A stretch of DNA of 64,000 bases from Betaproteobacteria bacterium (GTDB taxonomy: Bacteria; Pseudomonadota; Gammaproteobacteria; Burkholderiales; Burkholderiaceae_D). The DNA lies in contig JABDED010000002.1 of the NCBI GenBank assembly GCA_013287275.1, positions 1 to 64,000 of the forward strand, given 5' to 3'. A program made the position numbers and the translations under genes. The notes below the pieces were generated by a model, which saw only the letters and a program-made list of their open reading frames with translations, was not told the origin of the DNA and searched no databases. Shown here piece after piece: positions 32,894 to 43,230 of the stretch. The first letter of the stretch is position 1. The number at the start of each line of letters is the position of its first letter.

Positions 32894-33730
32894 TTGAGCA
32901 ACTGGCAGCAATTATCTCCCAGCCTTTACCACCAGTTAGCGCTGGGCCAGGCCTATGGCGTGACTGATATCGGCCTGGTGCGCCTATCCAATGAAGACAA
33001 TTTCCTGATCGACCAAGAGCTCGGCCTGGTGGTGGTTGGCGACGGCATGGGCGGGCATGAGGGAGGGGAAATTGCCAGCGCAAACGCGATCATCGCAATG
33101 CGTGATTTCATCCGGACCTTTGTCCAGTCCCGTGATGCAAACAGCCCGCCTATCGCCGCCGCCCATGATCCGGATGCAACCTGGTCCGACGAAACCATGC
33201 CGGCGGTGATGACCTTGTTCGACGCCGTCGAATTCGCCAACTCCCAGCTATACGCGCAAAACCTGGCCAACCATAACGGCGGCGGGCACGGCATGGGCAC
33301 CACGCTGACCGGCATCTGGCAATACCTGGACAAGGGCTTGCTGGTCGTGTTTCACGTCGGCGACAGCCGCCTGTACCGCTACCGCGCCGGCGAACTCAGC
33401 ATCCTGACCCGCGACCAGACCCTGTACCAGCAGGCGATAGAAGAAGGCATCGTCGATAATTTACCGGCACGCAACCTGTTGCTGCAGGCGATAGGACCTA
33501 CCGAAAGCGTCAAGCCGGACGTCAAGTCACACGCCTACCAGCCCGGTGACCTGTACCTGTTGTGTACCGACGGCATGTACGGCAATACGCCGCATTCCGG
33601 CATAGAAGAAATCATGCAAAGAACCCATGCGCAAAGCCTGGAACAATCCTGCCTGGATCTGATAGAACTAGCCAAGGAAAACGGCAGCCGCGACAATATT
33701 ACCGCAGTGCTGGTGATATGCAATCCTTAG
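32894..33730 (+). CDS. PP2C-family Ser/Thr phosphatase (PppA/Stp-type)
   Basis: [37 protein letters not shown]; likely TTG start after GGAG. Confidence 0.9.
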   Translation: MSNWQQLSPSLYHQLALGQAYGVTDIGLVRLSNEDNFLIDQELGLVVVGDGMGGHEGGEIASANAIIAMRDFIRTFVQSRDANSPPIAAAHDPDATWSDETMPAVMTLFDAVEFANSQLYAQNLANHNGGGHGMGTTLTGIWQYLDKGLLVVFHVGDSRLYRYRAGELSILTRDQTLYQQAIEEGIVDNLPARNLLLQAIGPTESVKPDVKSHAYQPGDLYLLCTDGMYGNTPHSGIEEIMQRTHAQSLEQSCLDLIELAKENGSRDNITAVLVICNP

Positions 33731-33743
33731 TAGTCAGGCGGCT

Positions 33744-33760
33744 TTTACAGCGCTTGTAAA
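33744..33760. promoter_or_regulatory. Inverted TTTACA-N5-TGTAAA element between the PP2C and tagF genes
   Basis: TTTACA GCGCT TGTAAA. Confidence 0.35.
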
Positions 33761-33786
33761 CCGGGAAACGTAAATTCGGCATGCTA

Positions 33787-34503
33787 TCAAAGCTTCAAGG
33801 CCGGCAAAGCCCATCCATACTGCACCCAGCTTCCATCCAGCATCGCCGCGAAAGCGGCAGGCTCCGGCAAGCCCTTGCACATCAGCACTGACGGCAAAAT
33901 ACGCGGTGAGCCGTCGGTCCACCACAGGCTGTAGCCCGCCAGCAGGCTTTGTGCAATATCGGCGGTCAAGCCGGGCATGCCGGCCTGGATCTGGTCCAAG
34001 CCATTGATGGGCAGGCACCAGCCGGCTGCAGCGTGGCCCGCAGGTTCAGCCAATACCGTGGCACTGTCCGGTGCGCTGATCTCCCTGAGCGCAGCGTCAA
34101 AATCGTCCAGCAGGAAATTGCTTCCCAGCGAAGACAACGCCAGCTCTTCCAGTTCGTCATACCAGGCCTTGCCATGTTCCAGCCAGTTCAGCAAGGGAGC
34201 CTGCCCCTGGATACCGGCGGCGATCATCAATGGAAAGTGCCGCCCTACCCTGTCCACGCTGGGCATCATGACTCCGGCCCAGGCATTGCCGTCGACCACG
34301 CCGTTGGACAGCGCGAAACGCCAGATCGGGCTGGTCAGGTAGGTTTCCAGCCATGCCGCATCCAGCTGCTTTTTACTGGTATGCACACTCTGCTGCAGCC
34401 AGTTGTCCCACACTTCGAGGAAAGCCGGCGGCAAACGCCGCGACACAAAGTCACCATGGCTGGTGACCTTGCCAAAGAAACCGGCGGCATGATCCGGGCC
34501 CAT
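33787..34503 (-). CDS. tagF: T6SS-associated protein TagF
   Basis: GFFGKVTSHGDFVSRRLP...WDNWLQQS; adjacent to tssM. Confidence 0.92.
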   Translation of the reverse strand: MGPDHAAGFFGKVTSHGDFVSRRLPPAFLEVWDNWLQQSVHTSKKQLDAAWLETYLTSPIWRFALSNGVVDGNAWAGVMMPSVDRVGRHFPLMIAAGIQGQAPLLNWLEHGKAWYDELEELALSSLGSNFLLDDFDAALREISAPDSATVLAEPAGHAAAGWCLPINGLDQIQAGMPGLTADIAQSLLAGYSLWWTDGSPRILPSVLMCKGLPEPAAFAAMLDGSWVQYGWALPALKL

Positions 34504-37500
34504 TACAGCCTGTCCATGCAGCGGAATTGTTCCAGCGTCTCGCGCTTGAACGGGTTGATTACGCTGCTGGCGGTCAATTCAAACACCGCTTTCTTGCCGT
34601 CCAGGTCGAAGCTGAGTTTATAGCGCTCGCCCTGCGCCGTCGGTTCTACCGTGCCTTTATCCATCATGTGAAACCAGGCCCAGTTGCCGTCGGTACGCAA
34701 GTCCGAACGGGCGCCGGCCGGCGCCGCCTCCAGATGCACCTGGCCGCTACCCTTGCCGCTGGGCAGTTGGAACGAAGTGGCGCGCGGCGCGCTATTCGGC
34801 GCATAGGCCAGCTGCTGGCCGTCGATATCCAGCGTCAGCTTGCTGAGACCGGCGTCCACGCTGACCGGCTTCAGGTCAAAGCGCATCGACGCCTGCCTGC
34901 CGCCGGCGCCAAAGAAGGCGTCGCGTATCCTGGCCGCACGCTGGAATTCGTTCAACACATCCTGCGATATCCCCAGCGATGCATTATTTGCAGTAGTACG
35001 CCAGCGCCATTGGCCGCCGCCCATATCCACGTACTGCAGAAGGTTCTTCTGGAAGAAATCGTCGACCAGGCCGCCCGGGGCGAAGAACTTACCGAAATCG
35101 TCTGCCGTCACTTCTTTCGCGGCGCTGCGCACCAGCGGGTAACGGCCGGCGATCGCGTCACGGCAGAATTGCCCGCCGCTACCCACCCATAAGGAGTTCA
35201 GCCTTTCCCGCTCGCTGCCTGAGGTCAACCCCGCTCCGCTGCTGTCTATATTCTTCAGCATCACCGCCAGCGGCGCCGGCTTGCCGTCCGCCTCGCGTTT
35301 CAGCTTGCTCAGCGCATCGCCGGCAGGCGGCGGCGTGCCGGTGCGTTTGGCGGCGCCCGCAGCGTCGAGATAAGTTGCAACGTCCTTCAGCATGGCCAGC
35401 ACCGCGTCCAGCGGCACCGGCGCACCGGCGGCGGGCGCCGCGCCGCCGGCACCCGCTCCCGCCATCTTGTGCAGGTCTTCAAAATGGGCGTCCACCGGAT
35501 TCAGGGCCTTGACCGGCGCCGGCGCATCGTCGGCACCGGAACCTATCGCGCTCTCCAGTTTCTTTTTATACGAATCCAGCTTGCCTTTGACCGCATCGCT
35601 GACCGATGCTGTACTGAGCTTGTTTTTTGCTCCTTCCAGTGTGGTTTCCCTGGCTGCCGCCAGCAGGAATTTGCGCAACGGCGAGTCGGTTCCGGACAGG
35701 ATATTGGTGATCCTGGCGCCCTGGTCCAGCGTGGAAAACGGCGCTATGCCGACGTCCGCCAGCAAGCCATCCCACTGCGCTATATAGTCGTTGAAATACA
35801 GCTGCAATATCGCCGCCTTGATCTGCTCGGTGCTGCCGGCGCCGGCTACCTGCTCCTGCTGCGCCAGCACCCAGCTATCCTTGGCGACATCGGTGATCGC
35901 CTGTTCATTCTGTTCCAGGAATTTGCCGTAGCCTGCCACCGAAAACATGCCGCTGATGCCGCGCGTCAGCGGTTCCCCGCTGCGTCGGACGAAGACCTGC
36001 GGCGCATCACGGCCGCCGGCATTGGCGGCGCTGAATTCCGGCAGCTTGCTCCTGGACAGCTCTCGCTTCAGGCGGTTATACACACGCTGCTGTATCGGCA
36101 TCCTGGCCAGGGTCAGCCGGGTATCGCTGATCAGCGTGGCGTTCAGCCTGGGCGGCTCATCCGCGCCCTGGTTGTATTGTTCCAGCAAGGCCTGCACGTG
36201 ATCGGACAAGGCCTGCTTTTGCGTGTCGCTGGCGTCCTTCAGGTTGCGCGACCAGTAGTAGTCCAGCCAGACGCCGACCGATGCAGCATCAAAATGCTTG
36301 GCGTCGCCCAGCATCAGGTAGACCCGTAGGGTTTCGTACAGGAAGTCGGCATTGTTGGCGCTATCCCGGCGCAATTGCTCTTCCATGCGGTTGATGATGC
36401 GCGGCAGCAGCGTCTCCCTCAGCATTTTCTGGTACACCGCCTGGGCGCCGGCGCCCAGCTTGTCGCCCTGGTACAGGCCGAAACGCATCAACAACGGTGC
36501 GCCCTGGTCGCGCTGCGCATAACCGCCCGGCAGCTCGCGGATCGCATTCAGCAAGGGCAGGGTTTGCAGCTCGCTGCCCTGCGCCGGCAAGGCCGCCGCC
36601 AATTTATTGATGTCTGCGACTTTCTGGCTGACCTCGGCCACATAGCTCTGGTTGCGGAAATAGCTGGTCAGTAAACCCGCACTCAGCAGCAGGAACAATA
36701 CGACAATTGCTATCGACGCGCCCCACTGCAACCAGCGGCGCTTGCGCTCCAGCGCCAGGTTGACGCCGGCCAGGTTGGCTTCCGGGAAAATCACATCGCG
36801 CAGCAGGCTGGTGATGAAATAGCTGCGGCCGCTGGCCGCATTCGGCGGCAACACTTGCCGGTCCAACCCGAAGGCGGCCGCCATCGCGCCCATCACGCGG
36901 TCTATCGGGCTGCCCTCCTGCGTGCCGCTGCTGAAGTACACGCCGCGCAACAGAGCTTTTTCTTCATAGCGGCTGGACTGGAATACCTCATTCAGGAAGC
37001 GCCCCAGCACATCGCTTAAGCCGGCAAACTGCTGCGGAAAACTATAGATCAACGCGCGCCTGTGCAGATCGCGCTCCTGCTGCACCCTGTTCAGCACCCT
37101 GGCCTGCAGTTGCTGGTCCAGCAGCTGGAACTCTTCCGGGAAAGCGGCCAGCGCGCTATCCACCTGGTTGGCGTCGGCCAGCGGGAAAGTCATGCCCCAG
37201 ACTTGTGCCCGCTCTTCCCTTCCCAGGTTGTCGAAGAATTCGACAAAGCCTGCCAGCAAGTCGCATTTGGTCACCATCACATAAATCGGGAAACGTATGC
37301 CCAGGCGCTCGTGCAATTCCTTGATGCGCTCGCGGATCGCCAGCGCCTGCGCCTGGCGCGCAGTCTCGCTTTGCTGCAGCAGGTCGGCTACGCTGAGTGC
37401 GATGATCACACCGTTGACCGGGCGCCGGCGGCGATGCTTGCGCAGCAATTGCAGGAAACCGCCCCAGGCAGCCTTGTCGACTTCGGTATAGCTGTCTTGC

Positions 37501-38078
37501 GTGGTGTACCTGCCGGCCGTATCCAGCAGTACCGCCTCATCGGTGAACCACCAGTCGCAATTGCGGGTGCCGCCGACGCCGCCTATGGCGGCCTTGCCCA
37601 TGCTTTCCGCCAGCGGGAACTTCAGGCCGGACTGCACCAGCGCCGTGGTCTTGCCGGTGCCCGGCGCGCCGACGAACATATACCAGGGCAATTGATACAG
37701 GCCGCCCTGCTTGCCGCCGAGCTTGGCTTTTTTCAGTACCGCCATCGCTTCCTGCAGGCGTTTTCCCAGCGCATCCAGTTCGGCGGCGCTTTCCTTGGCG
37801 CCCGGCACAGGTGCGGGCGCAGGCTGGTCTTCACCGGCCACACCCTTCATCAGCCTGGCATTGGCGATCCTGGCGGCGACCATCTTCCAGATAAAGTAAA
37901 TTACCCAGATCGCAAAGAAAATAATGATGAAGGTCCAGCGGACGCCTTCGGAAGCGAACGGCTCGCTGCCGTTGAATGCCAGCAAAGGGCCTTCGAACCA
38001 GAGTATCAGCGACAGCAGGATCACGCCCAGCAGGGACAAGACCCAGGGTTTCAGCAGCCAGGAGAAAATTCGCTTCAT
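34503..38078 (-). CDS. tssM: T6SS membrane subunit TssM (IcmF)
   Basis: 1191 aa; Walker A GAPGTGKTTAL, GGTRNCDWWFTDEAVLLDTAGRYTTQD, C-terminal IcmF region. Confidence 0.96.
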   Translation of the reverse strand: MKRIFSWLLKPWVLSLLGVILLSLILWFEGPLLAFNGSEPFASEGVRWTFIIIFFAIWVIYFIWKMVAARIANARLMKGVAGEDQPAPAPVPGAKESAAELDALGKRLQEAMAVLKKAKLGGKQGGLYQLPWYMFVGAPGTGKTTALVQSGLKFPLAESMGKAAIGGVGGTRNCDWWFTDEAVLLDTAGRYTTQDSYTEVDKAAWGGFLQLLRKHRRRRPVNGVIIALSVADLLQQSETARQAQALAIRERIKELHERLGIRFPIYVMVTKCDLLAGFVEFFDNLGREERAQVWGMTFPLADANQVDSALAAFPEEFQLLDQQLQARVLNRVQQERDLHRRALIYSFPQQFAGLSDVLGRFLNEVFQSSRYEEKALLRGVYFSSGTQEGSPIDRVMGAMAAAFGLDRQVLPPNAASGRSYFITSLLRDVIFPEANLAGVNLALERKRRWLQWGASIAIVVLFLLLSAGLLTSYFRNQSYVAEVSQKVADINKLAAALPAQGSELQTLPLLNAIRELPGGYAQRDQGAPLLMRFGLYQGDKLGAGAQAVYQKMLRETLLPRIINRMEEQLRRDSANNADFLYETLRVYLMLGDAKHFDAASVGVWLDYYWSRNLKDASDTQKQALSDHVQALLEQYNQGADEPPRLNATLISDTRLTLARMPIQQRVYNRLKRELSRSKLPEFSAANAGGRDAPQVFVRRSGEPLTRGISGMFSVAGYGKFLEQNEQAITDVAKDSWVLAQQEQVAGAGSTEQIKAAILQLYFNDYIAQWDGLLADVGIAPFSTLDQGARITNILSGTDSPLRKFLLAAARETTLEGAKNKLSTASVSDAVKGKLDSYKKKLESAIGSGADDAPAPVKALNPVDAHFEDLHKMAGAGAGGAAPAAGAPVPLDAVLAMLKDVATYLDAAGAAKRTGTPPPAGDALSKLKREADGKPAPLAVMLKNIDSSGAGLTSGSERERLNSLWVGSGGQFCRDAIAGRYPLVRSAAKEVTADDFGKFFAPGGLVDDFFQKNLLQYVDMGGGQWRWRTTANNASLGISQDVLNEFQRAARIRDAFFGAGGRQASMRFDLKPVSVDAGLSKLTLDIDGQQLAYAPNSAPRATSFQLPSGKGSGQVHLEAAPAGARSDLRTDGNWAWFHMMDKGTVEPTAQGERYKLSFDLDGKKAVFELTASSVINPFKRETLEQFRCMDRL

Positions 38079-38179
38079 AGGATTCCAGCAATTCGGTAAT
38101 TGAAATTGGAGCTCATGTTGATGTCCCTGTGGATGTCAATATTCGCTTGGCGTATTCCTGCGATCAATCAAGCCGTCAT

Positions 38180-39565
38180 CTAAGGCGACACCGGCGGCGT
38201 CAGCACGATAATGTCCACACGCCGGTTGCGTGCGCGGTTGGCCGGGCTGTCATTGGCGACCAGGGGTTCGGTATCCCCCCTGCCCTCGACCGCATACCTG
38301 TCCGGCGGCCCGGCGCGCTCTGCCAGCAGGGCCTTGACCGAACTGGCGCGGCCCTTGGACAAATCCCAGTTGGACGGGAATTTGGCCGATATGCCGGCCT
38401 TCACGTTGTCGGTATGGCCGATCACGACTACCTTGCCCGGCACCGGTTTCAACGCATCGCCTATGCGCTGCAACAAGGGAACGAAGTCGCGGGTGACCTC
38501 GGCGCTGCCGGAAGCAAATACGCCGTCGCCGCGCAAGGTGACGACGGAGCGGTCGGCGGTTTCATTGACGCTGACCAGGCCGCGCTCGATTTCCGGCGCG
38601 AGGAAACCGGCCACCCGCACCGGCCTGGCGACGGCGGGCGCCGGCACCGGCTGCGCCGGCGGTAAGGGCGCCTCTACCTTGATCTTGTGCAGGCTGGCAA
38701 ATACCGGATCGGATGCCTGGTTCAGGCGGAAACTGAAAAACAGCTGCAGCAGTATGAAAATGCCCGCCGCAATCGCCGCCAGCACCCATACCGGGATCAC
38801 GCGCCATAAGGGTTCGCCCTTGCCGGTGGCGCCTTTCCAGTGCACCGACAACTCCGGCTCGAAGGCGCCGCGCTGTTTCTGTATCAATTGCTGCAGGCGT
38901 TCGCGCAATATTTCCAGCTGGGCGCGGCCGCCTTCTATCACGCGGTAGCGGCCTTCCAGTCCGAGCGCCAGGCACAGGTACATCAATTCCAGGATATGCA
39001 GGTTGGCGCGCGCGTCCTGCCCCAGTTTTTGCAGGATCAGGAAAAATTTTTCGCCGCCGAAGGCTTCATTATGGAAGGTCACCAGCAGGCTGCGGCTGGC
39101 CCATACGCCGCCACCACCCCAGGGCGTGGAAGAGATGGTTTCATCCAGGAAGGTGCACAGCGAATAGCGGGCCGCGGCAATCGCTTCGTGCGGAACCTGG
39201 GCGGCCTTGGCTTCTGCCTCGAAAGTCTTGATCGCTCCTATCAGCTGTATGCGCAGCTCTTCCACATTCGAATAGGAAGTCATATGGCGTAGCGGCGTCA
39301 CCAGATCCAGCAGCGGATTGGCGGCGCGCACCAGCGGGTTGAGCGCATTGCCGTGCAGCGTCGCCGGTACTTTGGGCAGATTCTGCGGCGCTGCAGTGCC
39401 TGCCGCCCTGGCAGGCGGCGGCGTTTGCGGCGCCATCACGGTAGCGTCTTCCGGCGCCGCGGTCGCTGCAGGGGCTGCCGGCGCAGCGCGTTTCCCGCCC
39501 GGCGCGGGAACCAGGACGGTACGGTCAGGATCCTGGAAAGGATCTAGCGGCTCGTTTCCACTCAC
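38180..39565 (-). CDS. tssL: T6SS TssL (DotU) with C-terminal OmpA/MotB peptidoglycan-binding domain
   Basis: DotU features (AARYSLCTFLDETISSTPWG) and OmpA domain (VIGHTDNVK...NWDLSKGRASSV). Confidence 0.95.
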   Translation of the reverse strand: MSGNEPLDPFQDPDRTVLVPAPGGKRAAPAAPAATAAPEDATVMAPQTPPPARAAGTAAPQNLPKVPATLHGNALNPLVRAANPLLDLVTPLRHMTSYSNVEELRIQLIGAIKTFEAEAKAAQVPHEAIAAARYSLCTFLDETISSTPWGGGGVWASRSLLVTFHNEAFGGEKFFLILQKLGQDARANLHILELMYLCLALGLEGRYRVIEGGRAQLEILRERLQQLIQKQRGAFEPELSVHWKGATGKGEPLWRVIPVWVLAAIAAGIFILLQLFFSFRLNQASDPVFASLHKIKVEAPLPPAQPVPAPAVARPVRVAGFLAPEIERGLVSVNETADRSVVTLRGDGVFASGSAEVTRDFVPLLQRIGDALKPVPGKVVVIGHTDNVKAGISAKFPSNWDLSKGRASSVKALLAERAGPPDRYAVEGRGDTEPLVANDSPANRARNRRVDIIVLTPPVSP

Positions 39566-39711
39566 GATGATTACCTTTGTTGTATGGTCAGAAGCATCGA
39601 ATGAGCCCGTCAGCGCGGCCCTTCGCTAATAATTAAGCAAAATCCAGTATTCTTCCCGCTGCTCATCCAGCGCTATTGGTCAGCGCTATCTATCGCTAGC
39701 GTTGTTTCCAG

Positions 39712-41043
39712 TTATTTCCTGATGGCCCAGAACTGCATCTGCAAACCGGGGAACTCGCCGGGCACGTGCATCGCAAACCCGGCCGAAGTCAGCAAGGGTT
39801 TCCAGTACTCGCTATTCTTGTCCAGCTCAAAATAGGTAAACCCGGCATGGAAGGGCAGCTGGCGCGGCGCCACCGGCAAAGGCCGCAGCGCAATGCCGGG
39901 CAACTGCAGGTTGACCAGGTCGCGGATTTTTTCCACCGAACCTATCTTGACCTTGGCCGGGAAACCTGTGCGTATGGTTTCCGCCGGCATCTGCGCATTG
40001 ACGGCCAGCACAAAGGTCGCCGACTTGATCAGTTCCGGATCGGGAACTACCGCTACCCGGATGCCGAACTGCCTTTCTTCCAGCGGAATGGGCACCGCAT
40101 GCGAATCCATCACCATCGACAGCGATTTGCGCAACTCGTCGATGACCGGGAAAAAAGTCTCGCGCAGCTTGTCGTGCTTGTACACTGGATAATCGATGCT
40201 GCGCTTGTCGACGCGGGTAAAGGTGGCAAGCTCGCCGGCCAGTTGCACCAGTTCCTTGTATAAATCCTCAGGGTGCAGGCCGGTCATGCTGGCCAGGTGG
40301 GCAATCAGCGGCTCGGCTCGATTGACCAGCTGCAGCAGCAGGAAGTCGGCAATCTCGGCTGCGCCGGCCGCACCCGGCTGGCTCAGGCGGCTGGCCAGCG
40401 ATTCGCCGCGCTGGTGCAGCAAACCCTGCAGCTCATCGGCAAACGCGCCGAGCCGGACCGCGGCGCGGAAATCCAGGCAGGGCGGGCAATAGTCAGGGTC
40501 GAGCACGACCCGGTTGTCGGCGCGCCGCTCCAGGATGCGGGCCACGCCCAATCCGGTATACGCATTTGCAACTTCGCTTTCCAGCGCCAGCCGCAGGCGC
40601 ATTTTCCCAACCTGCATCAGTGCGCTGTTATCCAGGCCGTTACTGTCCCAGGCTTCGTATTCTGCACTGCGGTGGCGGGCAAAATTATCCTGTTCGCTTT
40701 CATTGGCGACCTCGGCAATGCCGGGCCGGCGCGCCGGCAAGGCCAGCATGACCAGCACATTACGCGCATCTTCGGGAATGTTCAGCGGTAGCGGCAATTC
40801 GTCGTCGGCCGGCAGATAGACGGGCGTGCCGTCCGGCAGCACCGCACTGCAGGACTGCAGCGCCAGCTTGCCCATCGCCAGTTGCTGTTCATCTATCTTC
40901 AGGCTGGCAAAGCCCCAGGGATAGGAACGCAATCCGGAAACGCGCGATTCCAGCAAGGTATGCAGGTAGCGGTCATGTTGCTGCAAGTGCTGAGGCTGCA
41001 ACAGCATGCCTTCAGACCAGATTACTTTACTATTCCACGACAT
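39712..41043 (-). CDS. tssK: T6SS baseplate subunit TssK
   Basis: VIWSEGMLLQPQHLQQHDRY is the TssK N-terminal signature. Confidence 0.96.
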   Translation of the reverse strand: MSWNSKVIWSEGMLLQPQHLQQHDRYLHTLLESRVSGLRSYPWGFASLKIDEQQLAMGKLALQSCSAVLPDGTPVYLPADDELPLPLNIPEDARNVLVMLALPARRPGIAEVANESEQDNFARHRSAEYEAWDSNGLDNSALMQVGKMRLRLALESEVANAYTGLGVARILERRADNRVVLDPDYCPPCLDFRAAVRLGAFADELQGLLHQRGESLASRLSQPGAAGAAEIADFLLLQLVNRAEPLIAHLASMTGLHPEDLYKELVQLAGELATFTRVDKRSIDYPVYKHDKLRETFFPVIDELRKSLSMVMDSHAVPIPLEERQFGIRVAVVPDPELIKSATFVLAVNAQMPAETIRTGFPAKVKIGSVEKIRDLVNLQLPGIALRPLPVAPRQLPFHAGFTYFELDKNSEYWKPLLTSAGFAMHVPGEFPGLQMQFWAIRK

Positions 41044-41138
41044 TTTGCCTCGCCATTTTTAGATTATTTTTACTGCCGCATCCGGCGCCCAGGCGTCTAT
41101 TCGAAAAGCATGAGAGCGTGATCCGCCGAGTATTTTTT

Positions 41139-41252
41139 TGTCCACGGAAAACACGAAAAGCACGAAAAAAAATTCTATCGCAACAGACCTGGCCAGTATT
41201 GAAGGCGCTGATTTTTATGCTTTGTTCGTGTTTTTCGTGCCTTTCGTGGACA
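41139..41252. repeat. Long imperfect inverted repeat built from CACGAAAA units between tagH and tssK
   Basis: TGTCCACGGAAAACACGAAAAGCACGAAAA (from 41139) versus TTCGTGTTTTTCGTGCCTTTCGTGGACA (to 41252). Confidence 0.8.
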
Positions 41253-41327
41253 TTGTCTTACCTTCGTACAATCGAGCTTTCAGCGATTAGAAGAAAATCC
41301 TTTCGCATGACCCATGTCAACGACGTG

Positions 41328-43073
41328 TCATCTGCGGCTTTGACGCAATCTTTGTATCTGTTCTTCGTAAGCGACGGCGAATTTTTCGCCGAACAGGCGT
41401 TGGAAGTCATCGTCCGCTTCATTCGAAATCTCTTTATACAGCTCGACAAGCCGGTCCCACATCTTGGCCTTGCGGTTTGCCGCCAGCATCTTGTCCATTA
41501 CGGTCGGCACCTGCAGGCGCTCCTCTATCGCGGTGGGATCGAATCTCTGCAGCACGCCCGACAATGCGGCGCGCATGCCGGCCAGGATTGCCAGCTCATG
41601 GGCCTTCAGGTCGTCATAGGCATTGGCGTAGGCGCGCACAGGCGTCATATAGCCGGCCAGCGAATTGGACAGCATCTGCGTCAGCGCACTATCGGTGTCG
41701 GGGAAGAATTTCAGCGGATTATTGGCCTGGCTGGCGATCATCGTCATTTCCAGGCGGCTCTCGCGTTTGGTCATGGCGCGCGCCATCAAGACACCCATCG
41801 TGCCATTGGTCGCCTCGCGCAGCATGGCGCCGGTCAGTTCGGCCAGCTCCACCGCAGAACGGTTAGTCTTCAGTTCCGGCATGCCCAGGCCGCGCAGCAA
41901 GGCCTGTATCACTTCGCTATCGCTAGCCGCAAGTGCTGCTGGTTGTGCTGCCGGCGGTGCAGCCGCTGCGCTGGCGGGGGCAACTGGTGCAGTAGCAGGT
42001 GCGGCAGATACCACAGGTGCAGCAACTGCAGTGGCAACAGGCGCAATCGGAGCAACAGCCTGGGCAGGAATCCTGGCGGCAGCATCGATCTGCGTCTGCA
42101 GTTCCGGCTGTTGCGCATGCGCAGCCTCTGCCGGCGCTTGCGTCTCAAACAAGGGTATTGTCGGCTCAATCGGAGGCAGCGGCTCAGGAATAAAAGCCGG
42201 CGCAGGGGCCATGGCCGGAGCCGCCACAGGTGCCGGCGGCATTTGCAGCGGCGCTGGCGGCGGTGTTTGCACAGCTACTTGCGCTGCAGGCTGCGCAGGC
42301 AAACGCGGCGGCAGGTAGTCTGCCAGCGGATCGTAGTCGTCAGGAATGGCCATTGCGGATGAAGGCGCTGCGGCTGCCGGAGCCAGCGGAATCGCCGTAG
42401 CGCCTGCCGGCATCTGGAAGGCCTGGATCTCCGGCGAGATATGGTCGCTCTCCGCGCCCCTGAATGCAGGAACCGCCGCTTGCTGCGCCGGGGCCCAGAA
42501 CGGGTCCGGCAATACGTCCGACGGCCGGGCGGATGCAGGCGCCGGCGCATCGAACAGGTTAACACCCAGCGGGTCGAAACCCTGCTGGTCGAAACTGCCG
42601 CCCACATCCAGTATTTTTGCGCCCGACAGCGAATCATCGATGCCTGCAGACAGCGCAGCCGATGCCGGCGGCGCCGGCGGTTCTGCCTGCAGCGGTGAAG
42701 GCGGCAGCGGCACGGCCTCGGGAGTAACACTGACCAGCAACTGATATTCGCCTATGTTCAGCCTGTCGCCGTCATTCAGCTGCATTTGCCTGCCGGCGCC
42801 GAGCGGCCGGTCATTGATCAGGCTGGGATTGCTGCCGACATCGGTCAGGTAATAGCCGGCATCATGGAAGTCGATTTTCGCGTGTACGCGGGAGATATAC
42901 TTGCTGGGGTCTTCCAGCACCAGGTCATTGCCTACCGCGCGTCCGATTGCCCCTCCCAATTGATCAAAGCGCTTGGCCACCTGCTGCGGCAAAGCTTCAT
43001 TGAGATAAGTTTGAACGCGCAGGGTAATCGGCATCGTATCTTCAGGGTGGTTTATCGCCCGGGAAATCAGCAA
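41328..43073 (-). CDS. tagH: T6SS-associated FHA-domain protein TagH
   Basis: N-terminal FHA (GRAVGNDLVLEDPSKYISRVHAKID), Ala/Pro-rich linker, C-terminal T6SS FHA-associated domain. Confidence 0.9.
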   Translation of the reverse strand: MLISRAINHPEDTMPITLRVQTYLNEALPQQVAKRFDQLGGAIGRAVGNDLVLEDPSKYISRVHAKIDFHDAGYYLTDVGSNPSLINDRPLGAGRQMQLNDGDRLNIGEYQLLVSVTPEAVPLPPSPLQAEPPAPPASAALSAGIDDSLSGAKILDVGGSFDQQGFDPLGVNLFDAPAPASARPSDVLPDPFWAPAQQAAVPAFRGAESDHISPEIQAFQMPAGATAIPLAPAAAAPSSAMAIPDDYDPLADYLPPRLPAQPAAQVAVQTPPPAPLQMPPAPVAAPAMAPAPAFIPEPLPPIEPTIPLFETQAPAEAAHAQQPELQTQIDAAARIPAQAVAPIAPVATAVAAPVVSAAPATAPVAPASAAAAPPAAQPAALAASDSEVIQALLRGLGMPELKTNRSAVELAELTGAMLREATNGTMGVLMARAMTKRESRLEMTMIASQANNPLKFFPDTDSALTQMLSNSLAGYMTPVRAYANAYDDLKAHELAILAGMRAALSGVLQRFDPTAIEERLQVPTVMDKMLAANRKAKMWDRLVELYKEISNEADDDFQRLFGEKFAVAYEEQIQRLRQSRR

Positions 43074-43230
43074 TTGTACGGTGGTAAGTTCTAGCCGATT
43101 ATACCTTCACTTTTACGGCTATGGACGCCACAAAGCCCTGTCAAGCTGACAATGTGCGTATTTTTTTTCGGCAAGTAAATCGGCAGGCAAAATGGCAGGC
43201 ACACCGGCTTTCGGCGGCCCGGCAGCTGGC

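Noticed and set aside
41900-42350. Repetitive GCAGCAACTGCAGT-like tract, considered as a DNA repeat array
   Set aside because: It is the coding sequence of the low-complexity Ala/Pro linker in TagH.
41118-42362. 414-aa plus-strand ORF opposite tagH
   Set aside because: Arises from the Ala/Pro-rich linker of TagH read in reverse; Arg/Cys-rich nonsense sequence.
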